DNA from: Bacteroidota bacterium | Lineage (GTDB): Bacteria; Bacteroidota; Bacteroidia; Chitinophagales; Chitinophagaceae | DNA: 64,000 bases | Direction of reading: 5' to 3' | Assembly (NCBI GenBank): GCA_023422565.1 | Contig: JAFAGR010000041.1 | Location: forward strand, 1 to 64,000 | Translations under genes and position numbers: made by a program | In this document: in pieces, positions 32,626 to 41,475 of the stretch | How positions within the stretch are numbered: the first letter of the stretch is position 1 | How the letters are laid out: the number at the start of each line of letters is the position of its first letter | Notes under the pieces: generated by a model | What the model saw: only the letters and a program-made list of their open reading frames with translations | Databases searched by the model: none | What the model was told of the DNA's origin: nothing

Positions 32626-34149
32626 TTATGGTTGTTCGCACAAGGCTTTTATTTCTTCAATAATTTTTCTGTCGTTACTAAGCCTCGGCACTTTGTGTTG
32701 CCCGCCCATTTTATTTTTTGAAGAAAGCCATTTCGAAAAAGACCCTGCAGGAAGGCTTTTCAAAATAGGTGGACGAAGGGCAATGTCTTTGTATCGTTTC
32801 GCTTCGTAATCGCTGTTCACCTGCTTTAAGCCTTCATCAAGCCAGTGCGTAAATTCATCAAGGTTTGCAGGAGGAGTTTCAAATTCAACAAGCCATTCAT
32901 GCGCGCCATTGCTGTTATCACTCATATACACCGGAGCCGCAGTGTAATCGGCCACGCGTGAACCCGTTTTTGAACTCGCCATTGCTATTGCCTGGTCAGA
33001 ATTATCCACGATCACTTCTTCCCCAAACGCATTCATATAATGCTTCAACCTGCCGCTCACCTTTACCCTGTACGGGTTCAGCGAGGTGAACTGGATAGTA
33101 TCTCCCACAAGGTAGCGCCAAAGGCCGCCGGTGGTGCTGATCACAATCGCGTAATTTTTCCCGGTCTCCACATCGGCCAAACCTATGGTTTGCTTAGTGC
33201 CGTCGTGGTAACTGTCTACAGGCATGAATTCGTAAAATATTCCGTGTTCGGTAAAGAGCGTCATGCCATCATCTTCAGGATGGGTTTGCCCGGCGAAAAA
33301 TCCTTCGCTGGCATTATAGATCTCGAGGTAATTTATTGGTGCGCCCATGAGTTTTGTGAATTGCTCACGGTAAGGCACAAACGAAACTCCGCCGGTGATA
33401 TACAATTCCAGGTTCGGCCACACTTCATGAATGGTTTCCTTTTGTTTTATTTCAAGAATGCGCTTCAATAATAACAGCGTCCATGTAGGCACGCCAGCGA
33501 GGGAGGTTACATTTTCTTCAGATGTTGTTCTGGCGATCATTTCGATCTTGCTTTCCCAATCATCCAATAAGGCAATGCTGAGCTCCGGGGTCCTTATCCA
33601 TTGCCCCCAAAACGGCGAGTTCTGCATAAGCACTGCACTAAGATCGCCGTACTGCACATCTTCCGCAAGCCTGCTTACCTGGTGCGAACCGCCCACCACA
33701 AGGCCTTTGCCGGTAAGGAGATCGCTCGCCGGAAAATTTTTGTAATAATTAGTAAGCACATCCTTACTCGCCTGGTAATGATTTGACTGCAGGCTTTCCT
33801 CGCTTATCGGGATGAACTTACTTTTATCGCTCGTGGTTCCGCTGCTTTTGGCGAACCAATTCACCGGCGTATTCCACAACACATTTTGCTCCCCGGCCAT
33901 CATACGCTCAATGTAGGGCAGCATATCAGGATACTCGTGTATGGGCACGCGGTTCTTGAATTCCTTTATGGTAAAAAGTTGGGAGAAGTTGTAATGCTTT
34001 CCGAAAACGGTGTATTGGGCTGATGAAACAAGGTCTTGCAAAACTTCCCTTTGCGAGGCCACCGGGTAATTGGTCCAATTCTCAATACGCCACGCCCGCA
34101 GCCTTGCTAGTTTGGAAATTACCGGAGATAGGAGTTTCATCTCAGGCAA
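32626..34149 (-). CDS. GH3-family acyl-adenylating protein
   Basis: 507 residues. Matches the GH3 auxin-responsive family seen in bacteria: WFAKSSGTTSDKSKFIPISE (ATP/AMP-binding P-loop), ITGGVSFVPYREQFTKLMG, TEHGIFYEFMPVD and YRVKVSGRLKHYMNAFGEEV, with a C-terminal segment (PAGSFSKWLSSKNKMGGQHK). GH3 enzymes adenylate a carboxylic acid and conjugate it to an amine. Neither substrate is evident here. Located between lptB and fabG, all in one direction, so perhaps coupled to envelope lipid metabolism (inference). Confidence 0.8.
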   Translation of the reverse strand: MPEMKLLSPVISKLARLRAWRIENWTNYPVASQREVLQDLVSSAQYTVFGKHYNFSQLFTIKEFKNRVPIHEYPDMLPYIERMMAGEQNVLWNTPVNWFAKSSGTTSDKSKFIPISEESLQSNHYQASKDVLTNYYKNFPASDLLTGKGLVVGGSHQVSRLAEDVQYGDLSAVLMQNSPFWGQWIRTPELSIALLDDWESKIEMIARTTSEENVTSLAGVPTWTLLLLKRILEIKQKETIHEVWPNLELYITGGVSFVPYREQFTKLMGAPINYLEIYNASEGFFAGQTHPEDDGMTLFTEHGIFYEFMPVDSYHDGTKQTIGLADVETGKNYAIVISTTGGLWRYLVGDTIQFTSLNPYRVKVSGRLKHYMNAFGEEVIVDNSDQAIAMASSKTGSRVADYTAAPVYMSDNSNGAHEWLVEFETPPANLDEFTHWLDEGLKQVNSDYEAKRYKDIALRPPILKSLPAGSFSKWLSSKNKMGGQHKVPRLSNDRKIIEEIKALCEQP

Positions 34150-34184
34150 GATAAAAAATTATGGTTGAAATTGGCAGAGAGTGC

Positions 34185-34961
34185 TTATTGCTCGCTTTTT
34201 GCCTGCTCATGCAGGTAGTCCTTGCGCTTCAATTCGAAGTTTCTGCCGAGGTAGAGCCTTCTCACATGTTCGTCTCCTGCAAGTTCTTCTGCAGTTCCAT
34301 GCCGGAAGATCTTCCCATCTATGAGCAGGTATGCACGGTCGCAAATGGAAAGTGTTTCGTTTACGTTGTGATCGGTTATCAGGATGCCAATATCCTTGTA
34401 TTTTAATTTGGCAATGATCTCCTGTATGTCTTCCACGGCAATGGGATCCACCCCGGCAAAGGGTTCATCAAGCAAGATAAATTTTGGATTTACCGCCAGC
34501 GCCCTCGCTATCTCTGTTCTTCTGCGTTCACCGCCACTCAATGTATCGCCGTTATTCTTTCTAACATGGTGCAGCCTGAATTCGGATAAAAGTTCCTCAA
34601 GTTTCTCTCTTTGCTCCGCGCGAGACATCGGTGTCATTTCAAGCACAGCTTTTATATTGTCTTCAACAGAAAGTTTCCTGAACACACTTGCTTCCTGCGG
34701 GAGGTAACCAATGCCTTTCTTCGCCCTTCGGTACATCGGCAGGGTGGTAATATCTTCTTCGCCCAAATACACATTTCCTGAATCAGGCTTTACCAGCCCC
34801 ACCACCTGGTAGAAAGAGGTAGTTTTTCCTGCACCATTCGGACCGAGCAAACCCACTATCTCGCCCTGACGAACATCGAAAGACACATCATTCACCACGG
34901 TTCGGCTGCCGTAAATTTTTACGAGGTTCCTGGTTTTTATCGTAAGGCTTGCGTCAGGCAT
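34185..34961 (-). CDS. lptB: LPS export ABC transporter ATPase LptB
   Basis: 258 residues. Walker A GPNGAGKTTSFYQVVGLV, signature LSGGERRRTEIARAL, Walker B FILLDEPFAGVDPIAVEDI, switch His in ITDHNVNETLSI, and the family segment IGYLPQEASVFRKLSVEDN. It powers LPS extraction from the inner membrane as part of LptB2FG. First gene of a same-direction cluster (lptB, GH3-like, fabG), with a 35-bp gap to the next gene. Confidence 0.9.
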   Translation of the reverse strand: MPDASLTIKTRNLVKIYGSRTVVNDVSFDVRQGEIVGLLGPNGAGKTTSFYQVVGLVKPDSGNVYLGEEDITTLPMYRRAKKGIGYLPQEASVFRKLSVEDNIKAVLEMTPMSRAEQREKLEELLSEFRLHHVRKNNGDTLSGGERRRTEIARALAVNPKFILLDEPFAGVDPIAVEDIQEIIAKLKYKDIGILITDHNVNETLSICDRAYLLIDGKIFRHGTAEELAGDEHVRRLYLGRNFELKRKDYLHEQAKSEQ

Positions 34962-35162
34962 TTTGCAAATATGGAGGAATTTGATGAGTTGGAAATGTGA
35001 ATAATATGCTCAACCGGGAAGCCGGCACGGAAAGCGTTCAAACATCATAATTAAAATCGCCGGCTTTAATAAGTGCTTGGTTCACAATATAGATGCCCTA
35101 AAATACGTTACTAATTTCCGATATTTGAACACCTTATTAATTTTTAAAACCAAATGATCAAA

Positions 35163-35879
35163 ATGAAAAAACTTTTCTTCGCGCTCGGCGCATTGGCAAT
35201 CTTAGGTACAAGTTGTAGTAAAGATGAAGCCACCCCTACGCCTCCGTATGAATGTACCGCCTGTGCTTCTGTACCTGATGCGGCTGCGGCCAATAACACC
35301 TCAAGCAAAGGCATTTATAAAGGCGTGGTCACGGCATCTTCCGGTACCATCACCTTCAACATATCAAACACAAGCGATACTATTTACGCGGTACTGGTTC
35401 TTGACGGACAGACTATAAACCTCGCAGCCGCTACGCCATGGAGCTCCGGCAGTTCATACATTTCAGCCTTCACCGGAATGTTGAATGGCCAACCGGTAAC
35501 CGTAAATTTTGAAGTAGGTTCAGATGGTTCAACCCCAATTATTACTTCATCAAACATCCCGGGCCACCCTAATGCAGAATTTACCGTTGTAAAAGAAACT
35601 TCAACCATGCTCATTGAAGGCTTCCAGGGAACGTACACCGAGGGAACTTCAACATCCGGCGTGTTCAACATTCTTCTTTCCCGTGATGCGAATATCTGGG
35701 GTGGAAGTTCGCGCGAAAACGGCGACACCACATCGCAAAGCCACAGCGGCATAATAGACAACAACAGGATCATGGAAGATGGCACGCACATTGGCACGCT
35801 GAACGGAGACAACATTTCCGGAAGCTTTGTGAACAGCTCTTCTCAAACCGTTACCCTTCTCGGCAGAAGAACTTTATAA
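35163..35879 (+). CDS. lipoprotein, beta-rich
   Basis: 238 residues from ATG at 35163. Signal peptide MKKLFFALGALAILGTSC with lipobox Cys18, then Ser-Lys-Asp. The mature part is beta-rich and Thr/Ser/Asn/Gly-laden (GIYKGVVTASSGTITFNISN, TEGTSTSGVFNILLSRDANI) with a terminal VTLLGRRTL strand, consistent with a secreted beta-sandwich. No catalytic motif recognised. Ends at a bidirectional-type terminator just before metF. Confidence 0.55.
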   Translation: MKKLFFALGALAILGTSCSKDEATPTPPYECTACASVPDAAAANNTSSKGIYKGVVTASSGTITFNISNTSDTIYAVLVLDGQTINLAAATPWSSGSSYISAFTGMLNGQPVTVNFEVGSDGSTPIITSSNIPGHPNAEFTVVKETSTMLIEGFQGTYTEGTSTSGVFNILLSRDANIWGGSSRENGDTTSQSHSGIIDNNRIMEDGTHIGTLNGDNISGSFVNSSSQTVTLLGRRTL

Positions 35880-35892
35880 TTGAATCTTACAA

Positions 35893-35930
35893 AAGAAAAA
35901 ACCTTGCGATCGTGCAGGGTTTTTTTTCTT
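35893..35930. terminator. terminator after the lipoprotein gene
   Basis: AAAAACCTTGC-gatcgt-GCAGGGTTTTTT stem (one G-T pair) flanked by A and T runs on both sides, so it can work in both directions. Confidence 0.75.
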
Positions 35931-35970
35931 TAAAACTGCATCGTTTATATTTACCGCTATTTTCACACCC

Positions 35971-36924
35971 ATGAAAGTTATAGACCACATAAAACAGGCG
36001 AAAGACACCCTGGTTTCCTTTGAGATCCTTCCTCCGGTTAAAGGAAAAGATATCCAATCTCTTTTTCAACTTTTGGATCCTTTGATGGAACTCAAGCCTT
36101 CCTTTATAAACGTTACTTATCACCGCAGCGAACACGTTTTTAAAAAAACGGCGGAAAACACATTTGAAAAGGTGGTGGTTCGTAAACGTCCCGGCACAGA
36201 GGCGATTTGCGCGGCCATCATGAATAAATACAATGTAGATACGGTTCCGCATCTTATATGCGGAGGCTTCGATATTAATGAAACTGAAGATGCGCTTATA
36301 AATCTTCATTACCTGGGTATTGATAATGTACTCGTGCTTCGCGGCGATGCGGCGAAAAATGAAAGCACTTTTGAGCCCGAACCCGGCGGACACCGGTATG
36401 CAATTGATTTGTTGAATCAGGTTTGCAACCTTAACTCCGGCGTATATCTCGAAGCCGACCTGAAAAATTCGGCAAAAACAAAGTTCTGCATCGGCGTTGC
36501 GGGTTACCCTGAAAAGCATTTTGAAGCGCCGAATATGGACAGCGATCTTCAATACCTTAAAATGAAAGTGGAAGGAGGTGCAGATTATATTGTAACGCAA
36601 ATGTTTTTCGACAATGAAAAATATTTCTCCTTTGTAAAGGCTTGCAGAAACATTGGAATCACCGTGCCCATTATACCGGGTTTAAAACCTGTGTACACGA
36701 GAAAGCAATTGAATGTATTGCCAAAAACTTTCCACATAGATATTCCAACCGAGCTAAGCACGGAAATGAATAAATGCCAGAGCGATGAAAGCGTGGCGCA
36801 ACTCGGTGCTGAATGGCTGTTACATCAAAGCAAGCAATTGAAAGCCGCGGGTGTGCCGGTGCTCCACTATTATACTATTGGCCGGCCGGAACTGGTTGCG
36901 GATGTGGTAAGAAAACTTGTCTGA
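35971..36924 (+). CDS. metF: methylenetetrahydrofolate reductase
   Basis: 317 residues. Family motifs: TLVSFEILPPVKGKDIQSLF (SFEIxPP), NVTYHRSEH, TVPHLICGGFDINETEDALI, NVLVLRGDAA and KVEGGADYIVTQMFFD. Reduces 5,10-methylene-THF to 5-methyl-THF for methionine synthesis using FAD. Ends 3 bp from the stop of the convergent barrel gene. Confidence 0.9.
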   Translation: MKVIDHIKQAKDTLVSFEILPPVKGKDIQSLFQLLDPLMELKPSFINVTYHRSEHVFKKTAENTFEKVVVRKRPGTEAICAAIMNKYNVDTVPHLICGGFDINETEDALINLHYLGIDNVLVLRGDAAKNESTFEPEPGGHRYAIDLLNQVCNLNSGVYLEADLKNSAKTKFCIGVAGYPEKHFEAPNMDSDLQYLKMKVEGGADYIVTQMFFDNEKYFSFVKACRNIGITVPIIPGLKPVYTRKQLNVLPKTFHIDIPTELSTEMNKCQSDESVAQLGAEWLLHQSKQLKAAGVPVLHYYTIGRPELVADVVRKLV

Positions 36925-36926
36925 TA

Positions 36927-37613
36927 TTAATTGCCTAAGGGAACGCCGACGGAGAAACTTAAAGTCCGGTATTTGTTTTTATCGTTTGCGTTGTTATCTC
37001 CCTCAGTGGAATTGATCTTGGTAAGTCCGAGCCCGTAATTCATTTTCAGAATTAACCTGTTGAGTTTAACGCCCGCGCCCATGTTCACGCCAAAATCTAA
37101 GCGCTTCAATTTGCTGTAGGAGGCATCCTCTTCATTTGAAGAAAAAGGCTCTTCGCCTGCATATTCAATATCGGTTTCTGTAGTGGTTACCAAGGGGCCA
37201 AATTTTGTTTCCAGTGAAGATTTACCACCTACACCAGCCGCCGCATACGGACCTGCATGAACGAACAATTTACTTTTAGCATCAATAGGAAAGTTTACCA
37301 CAAGGTTCAGTGGTAACTCGATGTAATAGGGATTAAATTTTGCTTTCACATAATCACCGTTGGAAAAAACAGTTTCAGCCTTTGAGCCTCTACCCGTAAA
37401 AAGCAGCCCGGTTTCCACATCAACAAGTTTTGAAAAACCCAGCCCCACCATGATCCCCGCATTCAGCGTAGTGAGCATTTTGTTGTCTTCTACATGGCCT
37501 TCTTCATTGGAGGTAATATTTGCAAGATTCACACCGCCTTGTATGTAAACGTTTTGCGCGTACGTAAAATTTATAAAGCCGACAGACAATAAAATTAAAA
37601 GGATATGTTTCAT
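36927..37613 (-). CDS. PorT-like outer-membrane beta-barrel protein
   Basis: 228 residues, signal peptide MKHILLILLSVGFINFTYAQ, then barrel strands such as VYIQGGVNLANITSNEEGHV, IMVGLGFSKLVDVETGLLFT, GDYVKAKFNPYYIELPLNLV, FGVNMGAGVKLNRLILKMNY, and the terminal RTLSFSVGVPLGN, ending in the typical aromatic-free short strand. An outer membrane protein of unknown substrate. Promoter not seen. The upstream region (37614-37992) carries two REP-like palindromes. Confidence 0.7.
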   Translation of the reverse strand: MKHILLILLSVGFINFTYAQNVYIQGGVNLANITSNEEGHVEDNKMLTTLNAGIMVGLGFSKLVDVETGLLFTGRGSKAETVFSNGDYVKAKFNPYYIELPLNLVVNFPIDAKSKLFVHAGPYAAAGVGGKSSLETKFGPLVTTTETDIEYAGEEPFSSNEEDASYSKLKRLDFGVNMGAGVKLNRLILKMNYGLGLTKINSTEGDNNANDKNKYRTLSFSVGVPLGN

Positions 37614-37818
37614 GAGCCTCAGTTGAAATGTGAATGTTGAGGCGATAAAAAAATCAAAAAGCCTGCCACGGATAAAATGTGAAGTGGCGAATGTTGGATA
37701 GCTTGCCCGCCTTTAGAGGGTTGGATAATGAAGGGAATTTTAAATTGTAGATTATAAATTATAAATGAAATCAAGATCCCTCACTTTGTTTGGAATGAGG
37801 AAATGATTTTTCTTTTTT

Positions 37819-37842
37819 GCAATAGCGGCCTGCCGCTGTTGC
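37819..37842. repeat. REP-like palindrome, copy 1
   Basis: GCAATAGCGGCCTGCCGCTGTTGC, a near-perfect 24-bp hairpin (11-nt arms), preceded by TTTTTCTTTTTT and followed by CGG. Same family as the elements at 37945 and 44681. Confidence 0.7.
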
Positions 37843-37944
37843 CGGAGTTTTTCCTTATTTCTGTCATTCCGAGCCTCGCGAGAAATCCCGCATTTAGTAA
37901 AATGTAATTTCAAACGGCCGAGTGACGAATCTTTTTTCTTTTTT

Positions 37945-37968
37945 GCAATAGCGGCCTGCCGCTGTTGC
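37945..37968. repeat. REP-like palindrome, copy 2
   Basis: Identical core GCAATAGCGGCCTGCCGCTGTTGC, again preceded by CTTTTTTCTTTTTT. The flanks also share the sequence CATTCCGAxCxxCGxGA-like region (37864-37890), suggesting a composite element. Confidence 0.7.
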
Positions 37969-37992
37969 AGGAGATGCAATACATTGCGTCTG

Positions 37993-39912
37993 CTACAAAC
38001 TCCGAACTAATTCATCCGCAACCGGCTGGTTGATCTTAACGGGATATTTTTTGCGCAATTGCTCCAGCCATTTCTCTTCCAGAACATGCTGATAATCGTT
38101 AATGACCAATCCGCGGGCCTGCTCAAAAGATTTTATTTCTCCTGCAGGATATTTTTTTATGTATTGAATGAATGCCGCTGAGCCATCGCTGTTAATCTTT
38201 ACTTCCGAAACGCTTGCCATAGGCGAGCCTGAAGCGAACCCCGATTCAATTAACTGAGAAATTTCAAAACGGCTGCTGTCTGCCTGTATTTCTGAATTTA
38301 TTTCTGAAACAGTTCGCCAATTCAGGCCCTCTGTTACCGATGCACGTGCTGCATTGGCAGCAGACTCGGTGGGCGCATGAAAGAGAACCGCATCAATGCT
38401 TTCACCCCACTTGTATTCGGTGCGATGCTTTGCATAATGATCGGCGAGTCCTGCAGAATCCTCCGATGCTTTTCCCCAAACATTTCTTTCCATTATTTCG
38501 AAAAGCATATTACCTTCTTCAAATTCCTTCATCTGAAATGCAAAGGCCTCATTAAATTCTTCCAGATGGTTCTTATAATACTCCTGCGTAGCAATAATGG
38601 TGTAACGGTTCCAAAGCTCAGCTCCCTTCTCGCCCTTGTCCATTTCATAGTTGGCTTTATAATCACGAACAAACCTCAGCCAATCGGCGCCTTTCAATGA
38701 TGACTTTTTAAATTTGATCACGGTCTTGTTGCTGATCGGAAATTTTTCAAAATTTTCCACCGACAGGTTCTTCATAACGGTGTCGGCGAAACGAAGAAGA
38801 TCTTTTTCAGGCACCGCCTTCGTTTCTGTAAAACCTGTTTTTATCCTAATGTCTTTATTAAATTTCTCGCGGCTAAACTGCATGCGTGCATCTTTCAGCA
38901 AACGCTGCCTGAGGTCGTACTGGTGATTTCCGTCCTTGGTGCCGGTGAATGGAGTATGCGAAGTCCTTTTCAAAATATGAATACCGTAAGGAGTTTCAAA
39001 CGGCAGCGAAATATCGCCGTCGTTTTTCAATGCAAAAGCGTTCTCTTCAAAAACAAGGTCGTACTTCCCCGATGAAAATTCAGGAAGTTCTCCTCCTACG
39101 GCATAGCTTAATTTATCATCGCTGAACTGGCGGGCCGCATCGGCAAAGTCTCTTCCCGACTTCAATAAACTGTACACCGAATCCGCCTTTCGTTTTGCCG
39201 CAACCCTCTGTTCCGGCGTGGCATCCTGCGGCAGTGAAAATAAGATTTGCGACATCTTCCATTTCCCGGGATTTTTTCTTTCGCCTGCAGATTTAAAAAT
39301 ATGCCAGGCCGATTCCGTTTTGTATGGCTCGGAAACCTCACCCGGCTTCAACGAATAAATTATTTTCTCAAAGTTTTCGGGAACAGCAAATACATTTATG
39401 TAGCCTATATCCTGGTAACCGGCACGGCTACCCGAAGATGCTTCATTCACTAAAGCCTCATAATCCGTCCTGCCGCTCTTCAAACCTTTATGTATCGCGC
39501 GGGCTGCACTTTCCGCGCCCGGCGCATCCTGTAAGGCCACAGAGAAATACAATACACGAACATCCTTTTCGCTGCGCTGAAGAGCTTCATTGAAAAGCGC
39601 TTCGGTTGTAGCCTCGTCATTCATGTAATTTTCCTGCACCTGCCGGCGAAAATTGGCCACATCATTTTTTATCTGCTGCAGCGTGTCAAGCCTAAGGTCT
39701 TTCGCAGCCTGCACTTTCAGTTTGAACTTTGTAAACAGATCAAGGTAATCCTTTATCAGGCGGTTCTCATCCTCCGCCGCAACACGGTTCTTATTATAGG
39801 CTCTTAAAAATTCCGTTTTGGAAACCTTGTGAGGGCCATAGGTGAAAAGCGTTTGCGCTTTACCGTTATAGCCAATAAAAAGGCCCAGGGCCAGCAGGCA
39901 GATTGATCTCAT
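37993..39912 (-). CDS. periplasmic parvulin-type peptidyl-prolyl isomerase
   Basis: 639 residues, signal peptide MRSICLLALGLFIGYNGKAQ. The N-terminal region is a SurA-like helical chaperone segment (TLFTYGPHKVSKTEFLRAYN). Two PpiC/parvulin domains are visible: one ending in EVSEPYKTESAWHIFKSAGE, the second containing MSQILFSLPQDATPEQRVAA, FSDDKLSYAVGGELPEFSSG and SLPFETPYGIHILKRTSHTP. This is a SurA-type folding factor for outer membrane proteins. Several residues typical of the active site (Gly-Gly-x-L-x-x, His-I-L) are present in the second domain; the first looks degenerate. Confidence 0.8.
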   Translation of the reverse strand: MRSICLLALGLFIGYNGKAQTLFTYGPHKVSKTEFLRAYNKNRVAAEDENRLIKDYLDLFTKFKLKVQAAKDLRLDTLQQIKNDVANFRRQVQENYMNDEATTEALFNEALQRSEKDVRVLYFSVALQDAPGAESAARAIHKGLKSGRTDYEALVNEASSGSRAGYQDIGYINVFAVPENFEKIIYSLKPGEVSEPYKTESAWHIFKSAGERKNPGKWKMSQILFSLPQDATPEQRVAAKRKADSVYSLLKSGRDFADAARQFSDDKLSYAVGGELPEFSSGKYDLVFEENAFALKNDGDISLPFETPYGIHILKRTSHTPFTGTKDGNHQYDLRQRLLKDARMQFSREKFNKDIRIKTGFTETKAVPEKDLLRFADTVMKNLSVENFEKFPISNKTVIKFKKSSLKGADWLRFVRDYKANYEMDKGEKGAELWNRYTIIATQEYYKNHLEEFNEAFAFQMKEFEEGNMLFEIMERNVWGKASEDSAGLADHYAKHRTEYKWGESIDAVLFHAPTESAANAARASVTEGLNWRTVSEINSEIQADSSRFEISQLIESGFASGSPMASVSEVKINSDGSAAFIQYIKKYPAGEIKSFEQARGLVINDYQHVLEEKWLEQLRKKYPVKINQPVADELVRSL

Positions 39913-39931
39913 ATCAGCAATTTGGTATGAT

Positions 39932-41350
39932 CTATTTTTTGGCCGAAGCCTCCTTTACTTTCAGTAGCTCGTTGATCTGCTCAAAGGTTAGCTTTTTGCC
40001 AATGATCCGTTTGTCTTTATCAAGCAAATACAAAATAGGCGTTTGCGTTACATCGTACAACTGCCGGTAACTTGGGCGGTTGTTTTTCTTTTCCTCTTCT
40101 TCCATTTCCTTGGTTTGATACACATGCGTCCAGTCGCCAAGGTCATGTTCTTTTATATACTTAACCCATTCAGGAAAGTGTGGCTCAGTAAGAACGGCGT
40201 AAATTTTTACATTTTTCGCTTTCCATTCTGCACGATAAAGAGAATCTATACGCGGCATTTCCTGTTTGCAGTGCCCGCAGTTGGGGTCCCAGAAAACAAC
40301 CACGGTGTAATCTCCCTTCAGTCCGTACAAAGGTTTTGCTTTTCCGGTTGAATCAAGGAAATCTAACGGTGCCGCCTGCTCGCCGATCAGGTTGCTCATT
40401 TGCATATAAGCCCTTCTGGTGATCACTTCCATCTGCCTTTCATTCAGCCATGGGCTTAAACCTTTGCTGTGATACTTATTAAAAAGGTGAACGAATACCG
40501 CATCCTGGCCCATGTATTTGGGGTTGATGTATTCATCGGTTAGCCAGTTCAGCATGTATTTGAAAAGTTCCGGTGCGTTTCGCGCCAGAAGAAGTTTGTA
40601 ATCGATATCAGCGATGATGCTGTCGGAAGCCTGGGGAATTACTTCGCGGTAATACCTTTCCATTTTGGGGATGAAAAAAGGCGTGCGCAAGATCCTGTCG
40701 TCCAGAAAAGTGATCCCATCCCAATAATGGTTTTTATAATATTGGTAATTATCAATCGAATCCTGCCTTGTAACGGGAATTTTCTCAGGCATCGCCGGAT
40801 CTTTCATCGCGTTAAGGAAAACCGCCATCATGCTTTCCGGATAATTATTTACGATGCTGTTGCGGTAGTCGTTTATCTCCTTATTTACCTTTTTAAATTC
40901 CGCCTCATATTTGGCGGAGTCGGCGGCATTGGTAGCGGAGGAATATGCCCTACGCGCTTGCTGAACCAGCGGGCCTTTTTGCGCTACAAACTTTTGATAT
41001 TCCTGGAACCGCACATTTTCGGGTGAGCCGGTAACAACCATTTCGAGCAGTTTTGTAGTATCTGCCTTAATGGTGATCTGCTGGCCTTTATCAATAAAAA
41101 AATCTGCCGTTAGCCTGCGCCCGGGAAACACGATCGAATAAATTCCACCGGGAAGTGTTTTGTCGCCGCTGAATACCACCGTGCCCTTTGAGTTGACGAT
41201 ACCACTGTCTGCCACGTTCAGGTTCTTCCCCATATGATAGGTGAGGTAGGCTTTGCCCGAATCGTACTGGGGCGCTTCGAGAACGATCTTGTATTGAGAA
41301 AAAGTTTCGGAAAAAATAAATAAGAAGGATAGTGTAAGGATCTGCTTCAT
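39932..41350 (-). CDS. periplasmic thioredoxin-like protein (TlpA family, DUF4369)
   Basis: 472 residues, using the ATG at 41350 that gives the signal peptide MKQILTLSFLFIFSETFS with cleavage after SQ. The N-terminal ~100 residues are DUF4369-like (IVLEAPQYDSGKAYLTYHMG), the middle is helical, and the C-terminal thioredoxin domain has VVVFWDPNCGHCKQEMPRID, with redox CGHC and a cis-Pro segment TQTPILYLLD. Acts on disulfides or thiol delivery in the periplasm. It lies just after the parvulin gene in genome order, so it may be transcribed ahead of it. Confidence 0.8.
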   Translation of the reverse strand: MKQILTLSFLFIFSETFSQYKIVLEAPQYDSGKAYLTYHMGKNLNVADSGIVNSKGTVVFSGDKTLPGGIYSIVFPGRRLTADFFIDKGQQITIKADTTKLLEMVVTGSPENVRFQEYQKFVAQKGPLVQQARRAYSSATNAADSAKYEAEFKKVNKEINDYRNSIVNNYPESMMAVFLNAMKDPAMPEKIPVTRQDSIDNYQYYKNHYWDGITFLDDRILRTPFFIPKMERYYREVIPQASDSIIADIDYKLLLARNAPELFKYMLNWLTDEYINPKYMGQDAVFVHLFNKYHSKGLSPWLNERQMEVITRRAYMQMSNLIGEQAAPLDFLDSTGKAKPLYGLKGDYTVVVFWDPNCGHCKQEMPRIDSLYRAEWKAKNVKIYAVLTEPHFPEWVKYIKEHDLGDWTHVYQTKEMEEEEKKNNRPSYRQLYDVTQTPILYLLDKDKRIIGKKLTFEQINELLKVKEASAKK

Positions 41351-41475
41351 AAACAATATATAGTGAACAAATGTATTTAAAAACGTTGGCATCGCTTGGG
41401 CTACGGATACTGCGGGAATTTAATATTACATATTCTTAACAAACAGGTGAACGCCTGAATAAAGTATTTTCGCGT